From contig NZ_VFPS01000003.1 in assembly GCF_006716815.1 (NCBI RefSeq), positions 124,001-188,000 of the forward strand: a stretch of 64,000 nt of DNA, written 5' to 3'. Source of the stretch: Microbacterium lacticum. GTDB taxonomy: Bacteria; Actinomycetota; Actinomycetes; Actinomycetales; Microbacteriaceae. Of this stretch, positions 44,081 through 52,488 are shown piece by piece. The notes under the pieces are model-generated. The model did no database searches. It had not been told where the DNA came from and worked only from the letters and a program-made list of their open reading frames with translations. Both the position numbers and the translations under genes were made by a program. Numbering within the stretch: the first letter of the stretch is position 1; each line of letters opens with the position of its first letter.

Positions 44081-44879
44081 ATGAAGGTGTTCGAGTCAGT
44101 CGCAACGATGGCGCTACCCGACCCGCGTGTCTGGGTGTGCGGCGACTTCCACGGGAAACGTCGGCTGGCTGCAGACCCTCCTGCCGGCCCTGCACCGCTA
44201 CGACCGCGGCATCACCACGATCCTCCACGCAGGCGATTGGTGGATGGATTCGCGCGCCGTCGACTATTGGAGCCGCCGCAGCGGTATCGAGAGGATTCTC
44301 GTGACGCTCGGGAATCACGAGCCCTACAACGAGTACACGCCGCTGTTGGAGGCTCACCCCGGTCGGGCCATCCGCGTATCCCAGTTCGTGTGGCTACTCC
44401 CGCGGCCGTGGCGACTCGAGATTCACGGCCGGGAAATCCTGAGCCTCGGAGGAGCGGCCTCCGTCGACCGCAAGTGGCGCACGCCGGGCAAAGACTGGTG
44501 GGATGACGAACGGATCCTCGACGAGCACGTAGTCGCCGCGTCCGCGCGATCGGCCGACGTGATGGTCACGCACGAGAGCCCCGATGACACACCAGTTGCG
44601 CAAGTTGCCGCACTTCTGCGTTGCAACCCCAACGGCTTTCCCGACGATGCGCTCGAGGAATCAGCAGCGTCGCGCGCCCAGGTGGACAAGGTCTGGACTG
44701 CGGTAAACCCGAAGCTTCTCTTCCACGGACACATGCACGTCGCGGGGTCCGGAACGACTGCCGACGGGCACACGGTCGTAAGCCTTGGCCGAGATGCGGC
44801 GGAGGGGAACGCCGCGCTGCTCGATCTCGTCGATATGTCGGTGGACATCCCGTCGCTGCGCGTGTTGCGCGGATGGTGA
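44081..44879 (+). pseudogene. Metallophosphoesterase with a one-base frameshift
   Basis: Reading from ATG 44081 (or 44108) gives DPRVWVCGDFHG, the first metal motif, then loses frame. From about 44157 another frame continues NVGWLQTLLPALHRYDRGIT, with GDWW, GNHEPYN, VTHESPDD and GHMHVAG, the remaining metal ligands of calcineurin-like phosphoesterases, ending at 44879. An extra A in GGGAAACG (near 44154-44160) explains the break; without it GDFHGNVGW is restored. Either a recent inactivating mutation or a sequence error. Substrate unknown. Confidence 0.75.
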
Positions 44880-45169
44880 CTGTGGGCTCCGGGACCCTGC
44901 ACTCCGGCCTTGATAACGCCGCTCGATCCTGCTTCGTCACGGGCGTTACGACGAAGAAGCAGGTGCACGCCATCGGGAGCCGTTGCGTGCGATTTGCGCG
45001 AAGGTGGTGGCGTTCGCGCGTATCGCGGCCTCCTCATCGAGGAACCGCCCTGAGACACGTCAGTCCCCTTACGGGTGTGTGAATAAGGCTCCCGGGCCAA
45101 AGAACGCGGCGCTGCATCACTCGAAGTCGATGAGTCTCATCGGCGCGCGAACTCAATCGAGGCCGAAAG
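44880..45169. other. Intergenic stretch without recognised gene
   Basis: About 290 bases separate the phosphoesterase from the toxin-antitoxin promoter. Short open frames exist on both strands, but none shows a conserved motif or ribosome site. No tRNA or repeat was seen. Confidence 0.5.
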
Positions 45170-45208
45170 TTGACAAGAACGAGGGGATGTACGTACCCTG
45201 TGTGTACA
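45170..45208 (+). promoter_or_regulatory. Promoter and operator of the toxin-antitoxin pair
   Basis: TTGACA (45170-45175) and TACCCT (45194-45199) form a promoter with 18-base spacing. TGTAC (45188-45192) and TGTACA (45203-45208) make an inverted repeat over the -10. Ribbon-helix-helix antitoxins such as the encoded one usually repress their own operon through such sites. Confidence 0.6.
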
Positions 45209-45222
45209 AGAAGGAGATTCCG

Positions 45223-45522
45223 ATGTCTGAGTCTGCAGTCGATACTCGACTCGCCAAAAATCAAAGAATCAACCTGCGCGCCACGGACCGTCAAGAGTCG
45301 TTGCTCCGTCGTGCCGCCGAGGCTACTGATCACACGTTGACCGAGTTCATCCTTGGAAGCGCCGTGGAACATGCGGAGAGAGTCATGGCTGATCGCCGTT
45401 GGTTCATCGCAACCGAAGACCAGTTCGAGGAGTTTAAGCGGCTCCTTGATGCACCCCTGCCGTCGACGACGAAGTTCGAGAAGTTGTTTGCTCGACCGTC
45501 TGTGTTCTCGGACAAGGCGTGA
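45223..45522 (+). CDS. DUF1778 antitoxin (TacA-like)
   Basis: The 99-residue protein has an N-terminal ribbon-helix-helix (QRINLRATDRQESLLRRAAE, residues about 14-45) of the DUF1778 family and a C-terminal toxin-wrapping region (IATEDQFEEFKRLLDAPLP...LFARPSVF) typical of TacA antitoxins. A clear AAGGAGA site precedes ATG 45223. It overlaps the toxin start by 4 bases. It should neutralise the acetyltransferase and repress the operon. Confidence 0.88.
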   Translation: MSESAVDTRLAKNQRINLRATDRQESLLRRAAEATDHTLTEFILGSAVEHAERVMADRRWFIATEDQFEEFKRLLDAPLPSTTKFEKLFARPSVFSDKA

Positions 45523-46019
45523 CGAGTTTCTCCGCGCCCCGCAAGCTTGAGAAGAGCGACGACCGAAGCGCGTTTCACAGCGGCGCGAACGAGCTCGACG
45601 ACTGGTTCACACGCTTCGCTTGGGAGAACCAAGCGGCAAACAATGCGACAACATACGTTGCGCGCCATGGTGATCGGGTGGCTGGATTTTATTCGATCAC
45701 CATGGCTGCCGTTGCCGTCGGCGACGCTCCCGCACGACTTGCTGAGCGTCGACCGTCCCAAATCCCGTGCATCCTCCTAGCGCGGCTCGCTGTGGACGAG
45801 GAATTCAAGGGAGCCGGCCTAGGGTGGGGGCTGCTCCGCGACGCGCTCATACGGTCTTTTCACATCAGCGGAAGTATTGGCGCGGCCGCCGTCCTGATCC
45901 ACTGTCGTGACGAAAGCGCGAAGAGCTTCTACCTCCACCATGGCGACTTCCTTCAGTCCCCGATCGAGGACTTGCACCTCATGATCCCGATGAAGGAACT
46001 TCGGCGGTTCGCGGAGTGA
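45519..46019 (+). CDS. GNAT-family acetyltransferase toxin (TacT-like)
   Basis: The 166-residue protein is a GNAT acetyltransferase with the TacT pattern: FHSGANELDDWFTRFAWENQ near the start, AGFYSITMAAV, LLARLAVDEEFKGAGLGWGLL (acetyl-CoA pyrophosphate loop) and SFYLHHGDF with the usual tyrosine. TacT toxins acetylate the amino acid on charged tRNAs and stop translation. GTG 45519 overlaps the antitoxin stop. All main landmarks are present, so the toxin is probably active and held in check by its partner. Confidence 0.88.
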   Translation: MTSFSAPRKLEKSDDRSAFHSGANELDDWFTRFAWENQAANNATTYVARHGDRVAGFYSITMAAVAVGDAPARLAERRPSQIPCILLARLAVDEEFKGAGLGWGLLRDALIRSFHISGSIGAAAVLIHCRDESAKSFYLHHGDFLQSPIEDLHLMIPMKELRRFAE

Positions 46020-46089
46020 TCATTGACTTCGCCACCGTGAACTGTTCCGCCCATTCTTCGATGTGCCAATAACGGACCAGTGGTTCACC
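45979..46089 (-). pseudogene. IS-interrupted unknown gene, 3' segment
   Basis: After removal of the ISL3 copy at 46090-47578 and one 8-base duplication, the minus-strand frame from the middle segment continues as GEPLVRYWHIEEWAEQF and ends at TGA 45979-45981. The last 41 bases overlap the 3' end of the toxin gene tail to tail. No domain recognised. Confidence 0.6.
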
Positions 46090-47578
46090 GGCTCTTCGGA
46101 CTTTAGGTGGGGGTGGGTGATGTGCGGGGCCGCGTGGTGACGGGGTGGGGCGGGTCGAGGCCCCGAGGATCGGTAGCGATCAAGCTTCCTTTCCGTTCGG
46201 AGACCTCGACCCGTGCCCGATGCTACGGGGTGCGCCGCTGCGTGCCCGTCTTCTGCTGTCTACTGTGATCGCTGCGATGTGCTCGTCGGCCTCGGCGGGC
46301 TGCACGTGGTGGCTGTCGAGCGCTGCCGCGACGGCGTGCTCCTGATCGACGTCGAGTCCCCGCCGGGGCCGGTCGGGTGCCCGGGGTGCGGGCAGGTCGC
46401 CGAGTCGCGGGGCCGGAAGGCGCTCGTGCTGGTCGATGCGCCGATGAGCGCCGCTGCGGTGCGGGTCCGGTGGCGCAAGCGCAGGTTCCGGTGCGCTGAT
46501 GAGGCGTGCCCGAGGGAGTCGTTCACCGAGCAGAACGCTCTGGTCGCCGCGCCTCGCGCCAAGCTCACGGCCCGAGCGGTGATCTGGGCGGTGGGGCAGA
46601 TGCGGAGGGAGAACGCGTCGGTGCAGGGCGTCGCCCGCCAGCTCGGGGTGTCGTGGCGCACGGTCTGGCGACACGTCAGGCCGGTGCTCGAGACGCGCGC
46701 CGCGGACGGGTCCCGCTTCGACGGGGTCACCACGCTCGGCGTCGACGAGCACCTCTGGCACCACGTGTCCACCAGACCCGTCGCCGATGGCGGGCGGGGT
46801 CCGAAGGAACTGACCGGGATGGTCGACCTGTCGCGCGATGCGTCCGGGCGGGTGAGGGCCCGCCTGCTGGACCTCGTGCCCGGGCGCAGCGCGAAGGCCT
46901 ACGCCGACTGGCTGCAAGAGCGCGGGCAGGAGTTCCGCGACGGGGTGCAGGTCGCGACGCTGGACCCGTTCGCCGGCTACAAGAAGGCCCTCGACGACGA
47001 GCTCGACGATACCGTCGCGGTGCTCGACGCGTTCCACGTCGTCAAGCTCGGCACCACCGCGGTCGATGAGGTCCGCCGCCGCGTCCAGCAAGACACCCTC
47101 GGGCACCGCGGACGCAGAGGTGATGCGCTCTACGGGATCCGCAACATCCTCCGCGCCGGGCAGGAACGACTCACCGACCGGCAGAAGGCCCGGCTCGATG
47201 CCGCGTTCACGCAGCGCGAGGAGCACGTCGAGGTCGACGTCGCCTGGCAGGCCGCGCAGCAACTCCGCGACGCCTACCGGCATGCCGACCTCGCCACCGG
47301 GCGCAAGATCGCCGAGCACGTGCTCGAATCGCTCCCGACCTGCCCGATCCCCGAGATCGCCCGACTCGGCCGCACCCTGCGTCAGTGGCGGGCCGCGTTC
47401 CTGTCCTACTGGGATACCGACCGGTCATCCAACGGCGGCACCGAGGCCGTGAACGGCCTCATCGAACTCGCCCGCCGCGTCGCCCGCGGCTTCCGCAACT
47501 ACGACAACTACCGACTCCGCATGCTCCTCATCGCCGGCGGCCTCGACCCCACCACCCCCACCTAAAGTCCGAAGAGCC
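46090..47578 (+). mobile_element. ISL3-family insertion sequence, copy 1 (1489 bp)
   Basis: Terminal inverted repeats GGCTCTTCGGACTTTAGGTG... begin at 46090 and end at 47578. The element is flanked by a perfect 8-bp duplication GGTTCACC (46082-46089 and 47579-47586). It carries one transposase. Its ends, length and the parts compared are identical to copy 2 at 48217-49705, in opposite orientation, so transposition was recent. Confidence 0.95.
46213..47565 (+). CDS. ISL3-family transposase (copy 1)
   Basis: The 450-residue transposase has an N-terminal zinc-binding region (YCDRCDVLV and CPGCGQVAESRGRK), a helix-turn-helix near 140-165 (ASVQGVARQLGVSWRTVWRH), and the DDE core: first Asp in TLGVDEHLW, second in VATLDPFAGYK, and Glu in NGGTEAVNGLIELARR. 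Length is typical. GTG 46213 is the likely start. The frame is intact, so the element may be mobile. The protein is identical to that of copy 2. Confidence 0.93.
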   Translation: MPDATGCAAACPSSAVYCDRCDVLVGLGGLHVVAVERCRDGVLLIDVESPPGPVGCPGCGQVAESRGRKALVLVDAPMSAAAVRVRWRKRRFRCADEACPRESFTEQNALVAAPRAKLTARAVIWAVGQMRRENASVQGVARQLGVSWRTVWRHVRPVLETRAADGSRFDGVTTLGVDEHLWHHVSTRPVADGGRGPKELTGMVDLSRDASGRVRARLLDLVPGRSAKAYADWLQERGQEFRDGVQVATLDPFAGYKKALDDELDDTVAVLDAFHVVKLGTTAVDEVRRRVQQDTLGHRGRRGDALYGIRNILRAGQERLTDRQKARLDAAFTQREEHVEVDVAWQAAQQLRDAYRHADLATGRKIAEHVLESLPTCPIPEIARLGRTLRQWRAAFLSYWDTDRSSNGGTEAVNGLIELARRVARGFRNYDNYRLRMLLIAGGLDPTTPT

Positions 47579-48216
47579 GGTTCACCTAGGACCAAACTGA
47601 CTGGATCCCACAGCCAGGCTGCACTGTCTGATTCGGTGACGATGCTGGCGACGTGCTCAGCCGCCTTGTCGAGGTTTCGATCGATCAGCGCGCAGCTCGC
47701 CAGATTGATTTCACGTATCGTCGCTCCGATGCTGCCCTCCGAAGGCTGGAAGTTCTCGAGGCTTGAACGGGCGCGGGCGGCGTTGATGGGAATCAGGCAG
47801 AACGCGTAGGCCATCGCGAAGTGCGTCGCCTGCGGTTGGGCCTCGTGGAATCTCTGCGCCATCTGTAGGGCGGTTTCGTATTGCCGCCCCTCCAGGAGTC
47901 GTGCAAGAGCGGCGATCGAAGAGTCACCCAACTCGCGCTGCTCGAATTCTTCGTCCACACGCCCGATTAGCTTGGCTCGCAGAGCGCTATTCAGCATCTC
48001 GGCCGTGACGGCTCGCTCCTGCAGCAGCGCAAGGGGCACGCCAGCCGCGCTTGCTGTTTCGCTGGGATTGGAGTTCAACATCTGCTCCCATTGGAGCGAG
48101 GTCGCGCGCCACTCGGGCACGTAGGTCAGAGTGAACCTTTCCGTGACCCAGTGCGTGACATCCTTCCCGCCGGGCAAGACCAAGTCCCTCGGTTCGCGTT
48201 CGACGTGGAGATAATC
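47579..48216 (-). pseudogene. IS-interrupted unknown gene, middle segment
   Basis: Between the two IS copies the minus strand is open for about 210 residues: HVEREPRDLVLPGGKDVTHW ... MLNSNPSETASAAGVPLALLQERA ... MAQRFHEAQPQATHFAMAYAF ... WLWDPVSLVLGE. The last part has alternating small and large residues like tetratricopeptide helices. Joining it to the flanking segments across each IS and one duplication copy restores a single frame. No domain could be named. The word GGATGCC is absent. Confidence 0.65.
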
Positions 48217-49705
48217 GGCTCTTCGGACTTTAGGTGGGGGTGGTGGGGTCGAGGCCGCCGGCGATGAGGAGCATGCGGAGTCGGTAGTTGTCGTAGTTGC
48301 GGAAGCCGCGGGCGACGCGGCGGGCGAGTTCGATGAGGCCGTTCACGGCCTCGGTGCCGCCGTTGGATGACCGGTCGGTATCCCAGTAGGACAGGAACGC
48401 GGCCCGCCACTGACGCAGGGTGCGGCCGAGTCGGGCGATCTCGGGGATCGGGCAGGTCGGGAGCGATTCGAGCACGTGCTCGGCGATCTTGCGCCCGGTG
48501 GCGAGGTCGGCATGCCGGTAGGCGTCGCGGAGTTGCTGCGCGGCCTGCCAGGCGACGTCGACCTCGACGTGCTCCTCGCGCTGCGTGAACGCGGCATCGA
48601 GCCGGGCCTTCTGCCGGTCGGTGAGTCGTTCCTGCCCGGCGCGGAGGATGTTGCGGATCCCGTAGAGCGCATCACCTCTGCGTCCGCGGTGCCCGAGGGT
48701 GTCTTGCTGGACGCGGCGGCGGACCTCATCGACCGCGGTGGTGCCGAGCTTGACGACGTGGAACGCGTCGAGCACCGCGACGGTATCGTCGAGCTCGTCG
48801 TCGAGGGCCTTCTTGTAGCCGGCGAACGGGTCCAGCGTCGCGACCTGCACCCCGTCGCGGAACTCCTGCCCGCGCTCTTGCAGCCAGTCGGCGTAGGCCT
48901 TCGCGCTGCGCCCGGGCACGAGGTCCAGCAGGCGGGCCCTCACCCGCCCGGACGCATCGCGCGACAGGTCGACCATCCCGGTCAGTTCCTTCGGACCCCG
49001 CCCGCCATCGGCGACGGGTCTGGTGGACACGTGGTGCCAGAGGTGCTCGTCGACGCCGAGCGTGGTGACCCCGTCGAAGCGGGACCCGTCCGCGGCGCGC
49101 GTCTCGAGCACCGGCCTGACGTGTCGCCAGACCGTGCGCCACGACACCCCGAGCTGGCGGGCGACGCCCTGCACCGACGCGTTCTCCCTCCGCATCTGCC
49201 CCACCGCCCAGATCACCGCTCGGGCCGTGAGCTTGGCGCGAGGCGCGGCGACCAGAGCGTTCTGCTCGGTGAACGACTCCCTCGGGCACGCCTCATCAGC
49301 GCACCGGAACCTGCGCTTGCGCCACCGGACCCGCACCGCAGCGGCGCTCATCGGCGCATCGACCAGCACGAGCGCCTTCCGGCCCCGCGACTCGGCGACC
49401 TGCCCGCACCCCGGGCACCCGACCGGCCCCGGCGGGGACTCGACGTCGATCAGGAGCACGCCGTCGCGGCAGCGCTCGACAGCCACCACGTGCAGCCCGC
49501 CGAGGCCGACGAGCACATCGCAGCGATCACAGTAGACAGCAGAAGACGGGCACGCAGCGGCGCACCCCGTAGCATCGGGCACGGGTCGAGGTCTCCGAAC
49601 GGAAAGGAAGCTTGATCGCTACCGATCCTCGGGGCCTCGACCCGCCCCACCCCGTCACCACGCGGCCCCGCACATCACCCACCCCCACCTAAAGTCCGAA
49701 GAGCC
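48217..49705 (-). mobile_element. ISL3-family insertion sequence, copy 2 (1489 bp)
   Basis: Same element as copy 1, inverted. Ends GGCTCTTCGG at 48217 and CCGAAGAGCC at 49705; flanked by a perfect 8-bp duplication AGATAATC (48209-48216 and 49706-49713). Each copy has its own duplication, so both are simple insertions and the 638 bases between them have not been rearranged since. Confidence 0.95.
48230..49582 (-). CDS. ISL3-family transposase (copy 2)
   Basis: Identical in all 450 residues to the copy 1 transposase, read on the minus strand from GTG 49582. Intact zinc-binding, helix-turn-helix and DDE regions. The inverted pair could recombine to flip the segment between them or supply a compound transposon. 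Confidence 0.93.
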   Translation of the reverse strand: MPDATGCAAACPSSAVYCDRCDVLVGLGGLHVVAVERCRDGVLLIDVESPPGPVGCPGCGQVAESRGRKALVLVDAPMSAAAVRVRWRKRRFRCADEACPRESFTEQNALVAAPRAKLTARAVIWAVGQMRRENASVQGVARQLGVSWRTVWRHVRPVLETRAADGSRFDGVTTLGVDEHLWHHVSTRPVADGGRGPKELTGMVDLSRDASGRVRARLLDLVPGRSAKAYADWLQERGQEFRDGVQVATLDPFAGYKKALDDELDDTVAVLDAFHVVKLGTTAVDEVRRRVQQDTLGHRGRRGDALYGIRNILRAGQERLTDRQKARLDAAFTQREEHVEVDVAWQAAQQLRDAYRHADLATGRKIAEHVLESLPTCPIPEIARLGRTLRQWRAAFLSYWDTDRSSNGGTEAVNGLIELARRVARGFRNYDNYRLRMLLIAGGLDPTTPT

Positions 49706-50239
49706 AGATAATCATCCACTCGCCAGCTCACGATGTGTGCAATGGCGGCGTTGCGGATCCACTTCTCCGCTGTCGCGCCTAAATCTCCGGCTAGAGCGAC
49801 GGAGGCGATGTGCGGAGGAAGCTCGTTCTTGTGACGCGCAAGGGAGGGGTCCGCTTGCAACAGGGCGACCCACGGTGCAAGGACATCTGGGACCTCCACT
49901 CGTTCGATGTCCTCAGCCACAGATGCGGCCCAGAACATGGCAGCGTCACGCACAATCAACTTCACGAGGTCGCGGGCCAGGCCTGTACGAACGACCGCGT
50001 CTGCGCTGAGCCCACGCTCACCGAGCCGTGCCAACGAGGTTGTGATTGAGATTGATCTCCACCACGGATCTGACGTCGGTGGTGTGAGCAGGAGGTCCCG
50101 TGCCGTCCGAAGAAGCGCACTAGTTGACCATGTCTCACTCGGCTGTTCGAACTGAAGGCTAAGCCGTTCCCGGCCCGCGTCAAACTTCGCCGCCATCTCG
50201 CGGGAGTTCTTCGCGGCTACCATTTCGTCAAGCGCTAGG
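49706..50239 (-). pseudogene. IS-interrupted unknown gene, 5' segment
   Basis: The frame is open from the IS481 end at about 50239 down to the ISL3 copy 2 duplication: ALDEMVAAKNSREMAAKFD ... SISITTSLARLGERGLSADA ... LQADPSLARHKNELPPH ... VSWRVDDYL. Because the frame is still open at the IS481 border, the natural N terminus may have been removed by that element; ATG 50223 is the first start left. Together the three segments encode about 415 residues of a mostly helical protein with possible TPR-like repeats. Function unknown; its neighbour is the TacA-TacT pair. Confidence 0.6.
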
Positions 50240-51308
50240 TGTACTGACCCAGATCGTTGTTGACGTAGGAGAGACCTCCGGGGTCGAGTTGGAGCTGTCT
50301 AAGTTCTTCAGCTCAAACGCACGGAGGTCTCTCTTGTCTCACGCTAATGCCCGGCTGACTCCGGCCGGCCGGTTGATCATGGTTCAGCGCATCCAGTCGG
50401 GGCGTGCGGTCGCGCATGTTGCCGCGGAAATGGGGATCTCCCGCACGACCGCGTGGCGGTGGTGGCGCAGGTTCCGGGAGTGCGGCCCGGCGGGCCTGAT
50501 CGATCGTTCCAGCGTCGCCCGCTCCCACCCTCGCCAGACCAAAGCGTGCGTGGAGGCGAGGGTGCGGATCATGCGGCACCTCACTCGGCGTGGGCCGGTG
50601 TTCATCGCTGACAAGCTCGGCTTGCAGGCCTCAACGGTCGGTAGGGTGTTGCGCCGCCACCACGTGCCGTTGCTGCGGGAGCTGGACCCGGTCACGGGGT
50701 CCGTGATCCGCGCGACCCGCCGATCCGCGCAGCGTTACGAGCATGATCATCCCGGGTCCCTGATCCACGTTGATGTGAAGAAACTCGGCCGTATCCCCGA
50801 CGGCGGCGGATGGCGTCTGCATGGCCGCGGGCAACGTCCTGCGCGCAAGCGGGGCCTGGGTTACGACTACGTGCACACCGTCATCGACGACCATTCCCGA
50901 GTTGCTTACGCGGAGATCCACGACGACGAGAAAGGCACCACCGCGGCGGGCGTCCTCGACCGCGCGATCGCGTTCTACGCGCGCCTCGGCGTCACAGTCG
51001 AACGCGTCATCAGCGACAACGCGTTCGCTTACCGCCACTCGGCCGCGTTCAAGGCCGTGGTCGACGCGCACGGCATCCGACAGCGGTTCATCAAACCGCA
51101 CTGCCCCTGGACCAACGGGAAAGTCGAACGCCTCAACCGCACCCTCGCCACCGAGTGGGCCTACGCCCGCCCCTGGAGCTCGAACGACGACCGAAAAGCA
51201 GGGTTGACGACCTGGCTCGACTACTACAACCTAGACAGGCACCACCTCGGCATCGGAGGCAAAACCCCCATCGACCGAATCAACAACGGTCGAGGTCAGT
51301 ACACCTAG
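50235..51308 (+). mobile_element. IS481-family insertion sequence
   Basis: Perfect 15-base inverted repeats CTAGGTGTACTGACC (50235-50249) and its complement (51294-51308) bound the element, with TGT...ACA inside. No target duplication is evident, and the gene on the left has lost its start, so insertion was probably followed by an adjacent deletion. The right end reaches into the -10 box of the lipid kinase gene. Confidence 0.85.
50334..51308 (+). CDS. IS481-family transposase
   Basis: The 324-residue protein has an N-terminal helix-turn-helix (GRAVAHVAAEMGISRTTAWRWW) and the rve integrase core: Asp in LIHVDVKKLG, Asp in VISDNAFAY, Glu in GKVERLNRTLATEW. It is complete; the TAG stop lies in the right inverted repeat. 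TTG 50334 is chosen as start because GGAGG lies just upstream and the conserved N terminus SHANARLTPAGR follows; a longer reading from 50289 is possible. Confidence 0.9.
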   Translation: MSHANARLTPAGRLIMVQRIQSGRAVAHVAAEMGISRTTAWRWWRRFRECGPAGLIDRSSVARSHPRQTKACVEARVRIMRHLTRRGPVFIADKLGLQASTVGRVLRRHHVPLLRELDPVTGSVIRATRRSAQRYEHDHPGSLIHVDVKKLGRIPDGGGWRLHGRGQRPARKRGLGYDYVHTVIDDHSRVAYAEIHDDEKGTTAAGVLDRAIAFYARLGVTVERVISDNAFAYRHSAAFKAVVDAHGIRQRFIKPHCPWTNGKVERLNRTLATEWAYARPWSSNDDRKAGLTTWLDYYNLDRHHLGIGGKTPIDRINNGRGQYT

Positions 51309-51317
51309 GCTCAAAAG

Positions 51318-52286
51318 GTGCACACGAGGCGTGCGGCGGTTGTCTACAACCCGGTCAAGGTCCCGCTTGATCGGGCCCGACGCGCCGTGCAGGAACAGGA
51401 GCGTGTGCACGGGTGGGGCGAGTCACGCTGGTACGAGACCAGCAGCGATGACTCCGGGCGGCGGGCGGCCGAGGAGGCGCTTGCGGGCGATCCGACGGTG
51501 GTGATCGTCGCGGGCGGTGACGGCACCGTTCGCACGGTCGCCGAAGCTGTCTACGAGACGGGCACGCCGCTGGCGTTGCTGCCCGCGGGCACCGGGAACC
51601 TCCTGGCTCGCAACCTCGGTCTGCCGCTGAATGATGTCGAGGGCTCTGTCGCCGCCGCGTTCACCGGGGAGACCCGGGGCGTCGATGTCGCGGTCGCCGA
51701 GCTCGAGGACGAGGACGGGACGCGGCGCACCCGGACGTTCCTGGTGATGGCCGGCATCGGGCTGGATGCGGAGATGGCGGAGAACACCAACGCGCTGGCG
51801 AAGAAGCGCCTCGGCTGGATGGCCTACGTGGCCCCGATCGCCCGGTCCGTGATCGCGAATCAGCTGTTCCACCTGGATTACCGGGTCGATGGCGGTCGGA
51901 CCCGGTCGGCGCATGCGCACACGGTCATCGTCGGCAACTGCGGCACCTTGACCGGCAACATGCTGCTGATCCCCACCGCGAAGGTCGACGACGGGCTGCT
52001 GGACGTGGTCATGCTGCGCCCCAAGGGCAGGTTCGGGTGGGCCGGGATCGGCACCCGTCTCACTCTCCAAGGAGTCGCGCATCGCTCCCGGCTCGGCCGC
52101 CGCATGATCCGTCTCGCCCCGGACCTCCAGGCGCTCGCGTACGCGCAGGGGCGGCGGTTTGAGGCCCACTTCGAGACCCCGCACGGAATCGAACTCGACG
52201 GCGACAGCTTCGGCCTGGTCGTGCGGGCGCGAATCACTGTCCGGCCCGGCGCACTCCAGATCTGCATCGGCGACGGCGGGGATTGA
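51318..52286 (+). CDS. Diacylglycerol/lipid kinase family protein
   Basis: The 322-residue protein has the DAGK catalytic fold: AAVVYNPVKV at the start, the nucleotide-binding VAGGDGTVRTVAE near residue 65, PLALLPAGTGNLLARNLGLP, and a later VGNCGTLTGNMLLIPTAKVDDG with the acidic substrate region and a C-terminal ELDGDSF-like motif. It probably phosphorylates diacylglycerol or a related membrane lipid. TAGGCT at 51306-51311 is 6 bases before GTG 51318; half of that box belongs to the IS481 end. GGATGCC is absent, fitting an island gene. Confidence 0.87.
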   Translation: MHTRRAAVVYNPVKVPLDRARRAVQEQERVHGWGESRWYETSSDDSGRRAAEEALAGDPTVVIVAGGDGTVRTVAEAVYETGTPLALLPAGTGNLLARNLGLPLNDVEGSVAAAFTGETRGVDVAVAELEDEDGTRRTRTFLVMAGIGLDAEMAENTNALAKKRLGWMAYVAPIARSVIANQLFHLDYRVDGGRTRSAHAHTVIVGNCGTLTGNMLLIPTAKVDDGLLDVVMLRPKGRFGWAGIGTRLTLQGVAHRSRLGRRMIRLAPDLQALAYAQGRRFEAHFETPHGIELDGDSFGLVVRARITVRPGALQICIGDGGD

Positions 52287-52308
52287 ACGACTCGCTTCGG
52301 TTCGGGTG

Positions 52309-52488
52309 CTACTTCGTCTTGTCCTCGTCGCGGCCGACGGCGCCCTGGATCTTCTGCCCTGCGTCGTGCAGGGCATCCTGCACGGTGTCGGTGACGTCGC
52401 TGACCTTCGTCTCCACCGCATCGACGGCCTTCTCGGTCACGTTTTTCGTGCCTTCCGCAGCACGCTTGATGCTGTCTCCGACGGTCAT
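52309..52488 (-). CDS. Small CsbD-like helical protein
   Basis: A 59-residue protein, MTVGDSIKRAAEGTKNVTEK..., with 11-residue-like amphipathic repeats (VTEKAVDAVETKVSDVTDTV) resembling CsbD/late-embryogenesis-like stress proteins. It is rich in Lys, Asp and Val and has no Trp or Cys. AGGAGA lies about 15 bases before ATG 52488. It is convergent with the lipid kinase. Function unknown; a stress role is only suggested by composition. Confidence 0.6.
   Translation of the reverse strand: MTVGDSIKRAAEGTKNVTEKAVDAVETKVSDVTDTVQDALHDAGQKIQGAVGRDEDKTK

Noticed and set aside
44880..45169. Small gene upstream of the antitoxin
   Set aside because: An in-frame upstream extension of the antitoxin exists from 44983, but it crosses the promoter and has no ribosome site or conserved residues.
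50235..51308. Target duplication for the IS481 element
   Set aside because: The flanks give no exact repeat beyond the inverted ends; CTAGG near both ends is part of the inverted repeat itself.
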